From JBFWIL01 sp050256015 (GTDB taxonomy: Bacteria > Bacteroidota > Bacteroidia > Bacteroidales > Prolixibacteraceae), in the NCBI GenBank assembly GCA_050256015.1, contig JBFWIL010000053.1, positions 1-13,376 of the forward strand: 13,376 bases of DNA, in the 5' to 3' direction. Both the position numbers and the translations under genes were made by a program. The notes beneath the pieces were generated by a model that saw only the letters and a list, made by a program, of their open reading frames with translations, did not search any database and was not told the origin of the DNA. This document shows, piece after piece, positions 6,502-13,376 of the stretch. The stretch's first letter is position 1. Each line of letters begins with the position of its first letter.

Positions 6502-8493
6502 ATGATGAAACCTATATTCAGACTAAATTACGGGTTGCTTTTACTGGCGCTTTTGACGGCGTTTCCCGTTTCGGCGACAGAAATATGGGTCTCCCCAAAC
6601 GGGGACGATTCCGGCCCGGGGACTGAACAGCAACCGCTGACCACCATTTTTATGGCACAGCGTAAAGCACGGGAACTGCGCCGGTTAAACGACCCCTCAA
6701 TCAAAAACGGCATACAAATTATATTGAAAGACGGCATTTATGTTTTGGACGAGCCGCTTTTGTTCCGGCCCGAAGACTCGGGAACTGCCCAATCGCCCAC
6801 AGTTATAAGGGCTGCCAATGGCGCAAAACCTGTAATCAGCGGCGGTGTGAGCATCAAGGGGTGGCAGCAGGTAAATGATAACCTGTACAAAGCACATCTG
6901 GACAGGGACAGCAAACTCCGAACCCTGTTTGTGAATGGCAAAAGAAAGCGCATGGCCGGAACGGATCAGCCGGTCAGAGGGCTTGGAAACTGGGGGAAAT
7001 TTGAGATTGAAGGAAACGAACCCTGGGCTTTCGGGGCAGGTTCGGCAATCGACGGGATTAAATTTAATTCAGAAGACATTCAGCTTTATCAAAATCCGGA
7101 AGATGTCGAGCTGGTGCAATTCAACGTGTGGACAGAAAAAATACTATGCGCCCGGGAAATAGAACAATTTGGAGATACTACGGTAATTAAACTGCAACAG
7201 CCCTATGGGGCCATTGCCACCACTATGGCCTGGGCCGGTAAGATCAACTATAAAAAAAGCTTTGTCATTCGCAATGCGCTTGAGTTACTGGATTCTCCGG
7301 GTGAGTTTTATTTTGATCGCAAGACAAAGACAATCTATTATTATCGTGATGGGGAAGACATGACTGTTGCTGAGGTTATTGTACCTGCATCCGAAGGCTT
7401 AATTCGGATTAAGGGTTCCTCCGACAATTCCAGGGTTGAAAATATACGGTTCGAGGGAATTACCTTTTCATACGATCACTGGAACCTGATGGAGGTTGCC
7501 GGCTCGCATGGTTTGGCAGGCATTCAAAGTCTGGCGTTGGCTGTGAAATACATTCCCGGCGGGAACTGGCACCCCTCTGAATATAACAGCACCGATGTTC
7601 CCTGGGGGGCCATTCAGGTCGAAAATGCTGAGAACATTGAATTTGTGCGTAATCGTTTTGAAGGCATCAGTTCCGCGATAGCGATCAACCTGGTTAATGA
7701 TGTGAAAAGTTGCAGGATTGAAGGAAACTGCTTTAACGACCTGCTTGGCAATGCTGTGAATATTGGTCACCCGCAACATTATAAAATCGGCGACGGAGCT
7801 ATTTACAAAAAGGGAGTAGAAGGTCTTTGTGAAAACATCACGGTGGCTAACAACTACCTTCGGAATGTTGGTCTTGATTTTAGACAGGCGGAAGCGATCA
7901 CTTCCTTTTTTGTTGCGAACACCAGCATTGAACATAACGATATTACAGGAACACCCTACGGTGCGATTACCTGTGGCTGGTGGTGGGGGAATTCAGGTAT
8001 TCCGGCTTCAACAGTCGCCAAAAACAACAGCGTTAGTTTTAATAAAGCAGGCGATACCCATCAGGTACTGGATGATGGCGGCATCATCTATCTGCTGGGA
8101 GAACAGCCGGGTACAATCGTTGAGGGAAACTATCTTTATAACGGGCCGCGATGTATTTATCCTGATGACGGTTCTGCCTATCTGACAATTACCCGGAATG
8201 TGGTCGGTAACCCCAGCTACAAATGGATGTGGCTGCACATTTGGACGAAGAGATGTCATGACATTGTTGCCCGTGACAATTACGTCAAAAATAACCTGCT
8301 GATGGATAATGGAACGCACGATATTATTGAAAATACTTATTCGTTTCGCGAAGACGAATTTTCAGGCGAAGCGCTGAAGATCCTGGAAAAAGCCGGTATT
8401 GAAGATGAATTTAAGGATATTATCCCGGACTCAGAACCCCAAAAGATTAGTATTCATCCAAAGGATTTCAAAGAACGGGATGTCTTCCACTAA
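6502..8493 (+). CDS. Right-handed parallel beta-helix glycosidase, GH141-like
   Basis: This 663-residue protein has a signal peptide (YGLLLLALLTAFPVSA, cleavage near residue 25). The mature N terminus EIWVSPNGDDSGPGTEQQPL, followed by the ILKDGIYVLDEPLLFRPEDSG and KPVISGGVSIKGW stretches, is the typical entry to secreted beta-helix carbohydrate-active proteins. From about residue 310 to 610 the chain shows repeated short strands with Asn and small residues (VENIRFEGITFSY, IEFVRNRFEGISSA, ITVANNYLRNVG, TIVEGNYLYNG), the pattern of stacked coils. Conserved acidic clusters D524-D525 (LDDGGIIYLLGEQPG) and D555-D556 (YPDDGSAY) are candidate catalytic residues. The layout resembles GH141, whose founder is an alpha-L-fucosidase acting on rhamnogalacturonan-II and which also includes a xylanase. 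The family call is by resemblance; a polysaccharide lyase or another beta-helix glycosidase is possible. MM gives two start choices, 6502 or 6505. Confidence 0.75.
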   Translation: MMKPIFRLNYGLLLLALLTAFPVSATEIWVSPNGDDSGPGTEQQPLTTIFMAQRKARELRRLNDPSIKNGIQIILKDGIYVLDEPLLFRPEDSGTAQSPTVIRAANGAKPVISGGVSIKGWQQVNDNLYKAHLDRDSKLRTLFVNGKRKRMAGTDQPVRGLGNWGKFEIEGNEPWAFGAGSAIDGIKFNSEDIQLYQNPEDVELVQFNVWTEKILCAREIEQFGDTTVIKLQQPYGAIATTMAWAGKINYKKSFVIRNALELLDSPGEFYFDRKTKTIYYYRDGEDMTVAEVIVPASEGLIRIKGSSDNSRVENIRFEGITFSYDHWNLMEVAGSHGLAGIQSLALAVKYIPGGNWHPSEYNSTDVPWGAIQVENAENIEFVRNRFEGISSAIAINLVNDVKSCRIEGNCFNDLLGNAVNIGHPQHYKIGDGAIYKKGVEGLCENITVANNYLRNVGLDFRQAEAITSFFVANTSIEHNDITGTPYGAITCGWWWGNSGIPASTVAKNNSVSFNKAGDTHQVLDDGGIIYLLGEQPGTIVEGNYLYNGPRCIYPDDGSAYLTITRNVVGNPSYKWMWLHIWTKRCHDIVARDNYVKNNLLMDNGTHDIIENTYSFREDEFSGEALKILEKAGIEDEFKDIIPDSEPQKISIHPKDFKERDVFH

Positions 8494-8508
8494 TCAGATT
8501 ATCAAACT

Positions 8509-8604
8509 ATGAGACGAGCCCGGAGAGTCATATCTTTCACACACGTACATGATTATCCCGGCGAGTTCCATGTGGCAATTAAAAAACAAATTATAAACAC
8601 ATGA
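8509..8604 (+). other. Arg-rich 31-codon ORF overlapping the next start, unproven
   Basis: In the 107-base gap after the beta-helix gene, a short frame starts 15 bases after its stop (MRRARRVISFTHVHDYP) and ends with a TGA that overlaps the ATG of the lipoprotein gene as ATGA. That overlap is the arrangement seen in translational coupling. There is no recognisable family or membrane segment. It could be a coupling leader peptide or simply a chance open frame. Confidence 0.2.
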
Positions 8605-9326
8605 AAAAACACGATATCCTTCTTTTCTTTTCCGGTATTTTTCTCCTGGTATTGCTGGGTTCCTGCAATCGGGTTCACAAGAAAACAATTCCAGGGCATG
8701 AAACAACAGAAGGCAAATATCGGGTTGCTATTGAGCTGATTCCGGATGAGGAAACGCTCACAGATTCTCTTTTGGTTTATCTCAAAGGAATAGCGCTTGA
8801 TCGCTACCAGTGGAAAAATCATATTGTCCTGTTTGGTCAGGCAAAGGACACGGTCGGGATAAGCGACTTAATTCATCAGACCGGAATAAGTATGAAAATG
8901 AAGTATTATAAAAGCCCGGTGTATGTTTTTGACAAAACACGGCATTGCGGCGATTCCACTGTCGCGAAATCCTGGAAGGATTACCTGCTGACAGCCAACC
9001 TTGTTGCTGATACTGCTTTGCAACGGGAATACATGCACTATCACCAGGTACAGTTTGAGGAGTGGCCGGAAGTGGCACAAGGCTTTTGTAATGCCGGGTT
9101 TCAACAGCTTTTGGTGTTTAGCAACGGGAGGCAGTTACTGCTGGTGATTTCAATTCCTGCGGATAAAACCCTGGATGAATTGAATCCTGAAACCGAAGAA
9201 AACAATCCCCGTATGGTGGAATGGAACCATAGAATGAGCAAATACCAGGAAGGAATTGAAGGGACTAAGCCCGGTGAAACCTGGGTTTTTCTAAATAAAG
9301 TGGATGCTTCCGGAAAAGATTTTTAA
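8601..9326 (+). CDS. Lipoprotein with C-terminal RhaM-type (DUF718) L-rhamnose mutarotase domain
   Basis: The 241-residue product begins with a lipoprotein signal ending in LLVLLGSC, so C22 would be lipidated and the protein anchored outside the cytoplasm. The C-terminal half (about 133-235) matches L-rhamnose mutarotase: EYMHYH (Y144 and H148, with the Y-x3-H spacing of E. coli RhaM Tyr18/His22), EEWPEV (W155-E157, for RhaM IWPEL), the strand QLLVFSNGRQLLLVISI, and NPRMVEWNHRMSKYQ. RhaM interconverts alpha- and beta-L-rhamnopyranose and is a cytoplasmic protein of about 104 residues in E. coli. Here the domain is exported and preceded by about 100 extra residues (about 37-130) that show a similar strand/helix rhythm (VAIELIPDEETL; ISDLIHQTGISMKMKYYKSP) without the catalytic motif, suggesting a degenerate second copy. 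A 3-residue insertion between H148 and W155 departs from RhaM. It lies 49 bases before the GH67-like gene. Loss of mutarotase activity and a binding or other role is possible. Confidence 0.72.
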   Translation: MKKHDILLFFSGIFLLVLLGSCNRVHKKTIPGHETTEGKYRVAIELIPDEETLTDSLLVYLKGIALDRYQWKNHIVLFGQAKDTVGISDLIHQTGISMKMKYYKSPVYVFDKTRHCGDSTVAKSWKDYLLTANLVADTALQREYMHYHQVQFEEWPEVAQGFCNAGFQQLLVFSNGRQLLLVISIPADKTLDELNPETEENNPRMVEWNHRMSKYQEGIEGTKPGETWVFLNKVDASGKDF

Positions 9327-9375
9327 GCAATATAAAATAAAGATTACATACGAATAACCGATACAACCAAAAATT

Positions 9376-12111
9376 ATGAATTATAAAGTATTAAAAAACA
9401 GCATTTTGTTTGCAGTTGGATGCATTGTGTTTTGGGGATGTTCCTTTAATAAAGAAACAGTTGTTATTGTTTCAGAACAAAGCAACCCCAGAGAAATTTT
9501 CGGAGTGGAAAGGCTGGCCTCCCAATTAAACGAAGCAGGCTATAACGTTGAGCTGTTGAACGAGCTTCCCAATACAGAACAAACCAAAATAATCATTCAG
9601 CATATCGGGGCAGACTCTGTTAAAAGTGCTGTTAGTGAGAACGAAGAGGTTTCTTCCCTGTCGGAAGAAGGTTATGTGATAAAAACAAAAGAGAAAGATA
9701 TTTACGTGGTTTCCGGAGGAACGACAGGGATATTGTATGGTTGTCTTTATCTGGCGGATAAGATTAAGGAACAAAAGAAATTACCGCGGGATATTGACAT
9801 TGCCGATCAGCCGGAGATGGTAATGCGGGGAACCTGCATCGGCCTTCAAAAAACGGAATACCTGCCAGGGCGTCGTGTCTATGAATACCCCTATACCCCG
9901 GAAAGTTTTCCCTGGTTTTATGACAAAAAGCTCTGGATCAGATACCTGGATATGATGGTTGAAAACCGGTACAATGCTTTGTATCTATGGAACGGACATC
10001 CTTTTGCCTCGTTGGTGAAACTGCCTGACTATCCCTATGCCGTGGAAGTGGATGATGCTACCTTCGAGAAGAATAAAGAAATCTTTGCGTTTCTCACCGA
10101 AGAGGCTGATAAACGGGGAATCTGGGTGATCCAAATGTTTTACAATATTATTGTTTCCCAGCCTTTTGCCGAACATCACGGGCTGAAAACCCAGGACCGT
10201 AACCGGCCCATCATTCCGGTGATTGCCGATTATACACGGAAATCCATTGCCGCCTTTATTGAAAATTATCCCAATGTAGGCTTGCTGGTGACTCTGGGAG
10301 AAGCCATGAACACCGTTGATGACGATGTGGAATGGTTTACCAGGACAATTATCCCCGGGGTGCAGGACGGACTTCGTGCTCTGGGCATAGAGCAGGAACC
10401 GCCCATTGTGTTACGCGGTCACGATACCGATGCGGGCCGGGTGATGGATGCCGCCCTGCCCGTCTATAAAAACCTGTACACCATGTTTAAATATAACGGG
10501 GAATCTTTGACCACCTATGAACCACGCGATTCCTGGGAAACTAACCATACCCGGCTGAGTAGTCTGGGATCGGTGCATATTTCCAATGTGCATATCCTGG
10601 CTAACCTGGAGCCTTTCCGCTATGGTTCGCCCGACTTCATTCAGAAAAGCGTGCAGGCTATGCACCGGGTGCAGGGAGCAAATGGTTTGCATCTGTATCC
10701 GCAGGCATCGTACTGGGACTGGCCCTGGTCAGCCGACAACACCGAACCCCGGCTGCTGGAAATGGACCGCGACCGGATTTGGTACGATGCATGGGCACGT
10801 TATGCCTGGAAAGCCGACCGGGATAGGGAAAAGGAAATTGGTTACTGGACCGGAAAACTGGGCGACTTCTTTGGCTGTGGAAAGGAAGGAGCTGAGATCC
10901 TGGCTGCTTATGAGGAAACCGGAGAGATTGCCCCGAAACTGTTGCGCACCTTTGGTATCTCCGACGGGAATCGCCAGACTTTATTGCTGGGCATGTTTAT
11001 GGGCCAGCTGGTCAATCCGTATAAGTATCATGTCTATGCCAACTTCTGGCCTTCCAGCGGTCCTCAGAAAGAAGTACTGCTTGATTATGCCGCCAGGGAG
11101 TTCAGGGGTGAACCCCATAACGGGGAAACGCCTCCGCAGATCATTGAAGAGGTGGTCAGACACGGGAAGCTGGCCGTAGAGGCCATTGAAAAAGCAGCGT
11201 CCAAGGTAACCCGTAACAGGGAGGAATTTGACAGGCTGAAAAACGATGTGTATTGCTATAACGCTTTTGCTAATTATTTTGCTGAAAGAGTGAAAGCCGC
11301 CATGCTTGTCCTGAACTATAAGTATTCGGGTAAGGCGGAAGACCTTGAAGCTGCAGTGCCCTACATGGAAAAGAGTATGAGTTGGTTCCGGAAACTGGTG
11401 GAGCTGACCCGCGACACTTACCTGTATGCCAACAGCATGCAGACTGCCCAGCGGCGGGTGCCTATCTCTGGTGCTGATGGCAAAAACAAGACCTGGGAGG
11501 AGCTTGAACCTCATTACCAGGCCGAGCTGGATAACTTCAAACGGAACCTGGAGATGCTGAAAACAAAAGGATCAGGAGAAAGTCTGCAGCAGGTGAAGAG
11601 CTATGAACCTGCTGCCGTGACCATCCTGAACAAGGGTCTGAGCCGTTATGCTCTGAAAGCCGGACAGCGTCCCTACAACGACAACAAGGCGGCAATTGGG
11701 GCGGTAGCTGAGGAAATCGGCAACCTTTCGGGGGTCCGGTTTTCAGACCGCCAGCAGCAGGAGGAAGGTACCGTGTTGAAATTCCGTTGCGAGCAGCCGG
11801 TCAAGGTGCTGGTCGGATATTTCAATACGAACAGCTATTCCGTGCTGGAACCTCCCACGCTGGAAACCAATGCCAATGCCAACGACCGCGGTCAGGCCGA
11901 TATTAAAATTGCCAATGCCATGCTAATCCCCGGACTTTATCCGGTGAACGTGTACAACTATTGCTATGAGGCAGGGGAACACGAACTGGTACTGGGTAAG
12001 GGCCGGGTGCTGGTGTTGGGCTTCATTGACGGCAAAGAGGAGATACCTATTCATGATGCGGGAATGACCAAAGATGAAAACGGCCCGGCTGTGGACTGGC
12101 TGTTTTATTAA
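9376..12111 (+). CDS. Putative alpha-uronidase, GH67/GH115-like architecture, lipoprotein
   Basis: The 911-residue protein starts with a lipoprotein-like signal (SILFAVGCIVFWGC; likely lipidation at C22, with C16 as alternative). Residues about 28-130 form a zincin-like alpha/beta domain (VVIVSEQSNPREIFGVERL; IYVVSGGTTGILYGCLYLAD) like those preceding the barrels of GH20, GH67 and GH115. A TIM barrel follows (about 150-480), with MVENRYNALYLWNGHPFASL and GLLVTLGEAMNTVDDDVEWF, the latter comparable in position to the strand bearing the GH67 acid (SEGQPGP). Candidate catalytic or binding residues are E309, D315-D317, H349/D350, E376 and the YWDWPW cluster at 446-451. A helical region (about 480-740) and a C-terminal beta-sandwich (about 745-895) complete it. 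Role inferred: exo-acting release of an alpha-linked glucuronate or galacturonate, consistent with the hexuronate transporter upstream. No known GH family motif matches fully, so a new or unassigned family is possible. Confidence 0.6.
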   Translation: MNYKVLKNSILFAVGCIVFWGCSFNKETVVIVSEQSNPREIFGVERLASQLNEAGYNVELLNELPNTEQTKIIIQHIGADSVKSAVSENEEVSSLSEEGYVIKTKEKDIYVVSGGTTGILYGCLYLADKIKEQKKLPRDIDIADQPEMVMRGTCIGLQKTEYLPGRRVYEYPYTPESFPWFYDKKLWIRYLDMMVENRYNALYLWNGHPFASLVKLPDYPYAVEVDDATFEKNKEIFAFLTEEADKRGIWVIQMFYNIIVSQPFAEHHGLKTQDRNRPIIPVIADYTRKSIAAFIENYPNVGLLVTLGEAMNTVDDDVEWFTRTIIPGVQDGLRALGIEQEPPIVLRGHDTDAGRVMDAALPVYKNLYTMFKYNGESLTTYEPRDSWETNHTRLSSLGSVHISNVHILANLEPFRYGSPDFIQKSVQAMHRVQGANGLHLYPQASYWDWPWSADNTEPRLLEMDRDRIWYDAWARYAWKADRDREKEIGYWTGKLGDFFGCGKEGAEILAAYEETGEIAPKLLRTFGISDGNRQTLLLGMFMGQLVNPYKYHVYANFWPSSGPQKEVLLDYAAREFRGEPHNGETPPQIIEEVVRHGKLAVEAIEKAASKVTRNREEFDRLKNDVYCYNAFANYFAERVKAAMLVLNYKYSGKAEDLEAAVPYMEKSMSWFRKLVELTRDTYLYANSMQTAQRRVPISGADGKNKTWEELEPHYQAELDNFKRNLEMLKTKGSGESLQQVKSYEPAAVTILNKGLSRYALKAGQRPYNDNKAAIGAVAEEIGNLSGVRFSDRQQQEEGTVLKFRCEQPVKVLVGYFNTNSYSVLEPPTLETNANANDRGQADIKIANAMLIPGLYPVNVYNYCYEAGEHELVLGKGRVLVLGFIDGKEEIPIHDAGMTKDENGPAVDWLFY

Positions 12112-12148
12112 GGAAAGAAACGAGCTTATAATTTAGACAGAAAGTTAT

Positions 12149-13376
12149 ATGAGAAAGGGTATGTTTTTTGTTTTTATGCAGTTGCTTGCAGTCAGCCTGC
12201 TGGCCGTGCCGGGAGGAGACATGAAACTGTGGTACCGGCAGCCGGCCGGCAACTGGAATGAGGCCCTGCCTGTCGGGAACGGAAGACTGGGAGCCATGAT
12301 TTTTGGCGGTACGGCCTCCGAGCAGATTCAGCTGAATGAAGAAACGGTTTGGTCGGGCCGGCCCAACCAGAATACCAATCCGGCTATTCGGGAGGTGCTT
12401 CCGGAGATCAACCGGTTGTTTTATGCGGGCAAATACCGTGAGGCGGAAGCCCTGGCCGTTGAAAAGGTGGTCTCGGCCAACAGCGGTATGAAATACCAAC
12501 CCGTCGGCAACCTGTGGATAGATTTTCCCGGACATGAGCAGGCCGTGAATTATTACCGGGATCTGGATATCAGCCGGGCCGTTGCAAGCGTGGAATATGA
12601 GCTGAACGGGGTGAAATTCCGGCGGGAATATTTTTCTTCCTTTACCGATCAGGTGATTTTGATCCGGTTGACAGCCGACAAGCCGGGACAGATCAGCTTT
12701 AGCCTGGGGATGGACTGCGGACTGCGCAGCAAACTGGAGTTAAACGAAGATCAACTGGATCTCTCGGGGATCACCGACGATCACGAAGGGGTTTTGGGTG
12801 ATGTCCGGTTCCGTGCCCTGGTTAAACCGGTTGCCGAAGGCGGAAAGCTAAGCGTCCGGGACAACCGGCTGGAAATCAGCGGAGCCGACCGTGCAACCAT
12901 TTATATTTCTGTTGGAACAAATTTCATCAATTTCCGCGATATAAGCGGGGATCCGCTGAAGAAAGCCGGCAATTACCTTGAGGCAGCCCTGGAAAAGGAT
13001 TATGAAGAAGCCCGTGAGTCACATATCGATTTTTACCGTTCCTTTTTTGGCCGGACCAGCCTGGATTTGGGGACCACCCCGGCTGTACTGCAGCCTACCG
13101 ACGAGCGGATCAGACTGTTCAGCACGGGCGATGATCCCCAGTTGGTCAGTCTGTATTTCCAGTTTGGTCGTTACCTGCTGATCTCTTCTTCCCAACCGGG
13201 CACCCAGCCGGCCAACCTGCAAGGCATCTGGAATGACCGGGTTTCCCCTCCCTGGGACAGCAAATATACTACCAACATCAATGCCGAGATGAACTACTGG
13301 CCGGCTGAACCGGCTAACCTTTCCGACCTGCACGGGCCTTTCCTGCAAATGGTCCGGGAACTTTCGGTAAGCGGAC
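12149..13376 (+). CDS. Second GH95 enzyme, N-terminal part, cut by window end
   Basis: The frame opens at ATG 12149, 37 bases after the preceding stop, and stays open to the window edge (409 codons plus one base). A type I signal peptide (MRKGMFFVFMQLLAVSLLAV) has no lipobox, unlike the first GH95. The N-terminal domain carries LPVGNGRLGAMIFGG and LNEETVWSGRPN, and the barrel start has SQPGTQPANLQGIWND and TTNINAEMNYWPAEPANL, giving catalytic Asn candidates N376 and N378; the later acid (SPEN) and DGNFGG motifs lie beyond the edge. T374 occupies the position that is His in fucosidases, favouring alpha-L-galactosidase, as in the first copy. The two GH95 proteins are clearly divergent (different first domains and loop lengths), so they are not a recent duplication and probably act on different linkages or contexts. 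GC-rich coding resembles the first GH95 rather than the genes between. Confidence 0.93.
   Translation, partial: MRKGMFFVFMQLLAVSLLAVPGGDMKLWYRQPAGNWNEALPVGNGRLGAMIFGGTASEQIQLNEETVWSGRPNQNTNPAIREVLPEINRLFYAGKYREAEALAVEKVVSANSGMKYQPVGNLWIDFPGHEQAVNYYRDLDISRAVASVEYELNGVKFRREYFSSFTDQVILIRLTADKPGQISFSLGMDCGLRSKLELNEDQLDLSGITDDHEGVLGDVRFRALVKPVAEGGKLSVRDNRLEISGADRATIYISVGTNFINFRDISGDPLKKAGNYLEAALEKDYEEARESHIDFYRSFFGRTSLDLGTTPAVLQPTDERIRLFSTGDDPQLVSLYFQFGRYLLISSSQPGTQPANLQGIWNDRVSPPWDSKYTTNINAEMNYWPAEPANLSDLHGPFLQMVRELSVSG

Noticed and set aside
10586..11179. 197-codon + strand frame inside the putative uronidase gene
   Set aside because: Low-complexity translation rich in Trp, Arg and Pro, in a shifted frame of a gene with continuous domain structure; a shadow frame.
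12104..12136. TTTA, 21-base spacer, TAATTTAG before the second GH95, resembling the Bacteroidota -33/-7 promoter
   Set aside because: Only a partial match in AT-rich DNA, overlapping the previous gene's end and leaving almost no leader; the 37-base gap fits an operon without a promoter.
1..13376. Possible IS element, CRISPR array, tRNA or toxin-antitoxin pair
   Set aside because: I read both strands and found no terminal inverted repeats with a transposase, no regularly spaced repeats, no cloverleaf-like tRNA and no small gene pair with recognisable toxin or antitoxin motifs.

Overview
The window reads as part of a polysaccharide-utilisation region of a Bacteroidota bacterium, probably of the order Bacteroidales or a relative. 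Every supported gene lies on the + strand. Most products begin with a type I or lipoprotein signal peptide, the start codons follow AT-rich leaders with no clear Shine-Dalgarno sequence, and the enzyme families present (GH95, GH2 with a LacZ small-chain domain, parallel beta-helix glycosidases, RhaM-type mutarotase) are typical of Bacteroidota glycan loci. No SusC/SusD pair, sensor/regulator gene, RNA gene, CRISPR array or mobile element is visible.

Layout: 1-669 is the C-terminal half of an MFS transporter resembling hexuronate (ExuT-type) permeases. Positions 670-887 form a short gap with only doubtful mini-ORFs. 888-3344 is a complete GH95 enzyme. 3345-3663 is the one sizeable intergenic region; it holds a truncated signal-peptide-like ORF, a weak hairpin followed by a T run, and two CG-centred palindromes of the LacI-family operator type. 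From 3664 a tight co-directional run follows, which I take as an operon: a LacZ-like GH2 (3664-6483), a parallel beta-helix enzyme resembling GH141 (6502-8493), a lipoprotein with a C-terminal RhaM/DUF718 mutarotase domain (8601-9326), a 911-residue lipoprotein with a GH67/GH115-like architecture (9376-12111), and a second, divergent GH95 cut by the window end (12149-13376).

Taken together the enzymes would strip an acidic, deoxysugar-rich heteroglycan outside the cytoplasm. GH95 (both copies carry Thr where fucosidases carry His) would release L-galactose or L-fucose, GH2 a beta-linked galactose-like sugar or uronate, the beta-helix enzyme possibly fucose, and the GH67-like enzyme an alpha-linked uronic acid. 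The mutarotase would equilibrate released L-rhamnose anomers, and the MFS protein would import hexuronate. This set resembles what is needed for a pectic side chain such as rhamnogalacturonan-II chain A, but the substrate assignment is inference. The two items most likely to be new are the 911-residue putative alpha-uronidase and the lipoprotein mutarotase with an apparently duplicated, degenerate N-terminal half.
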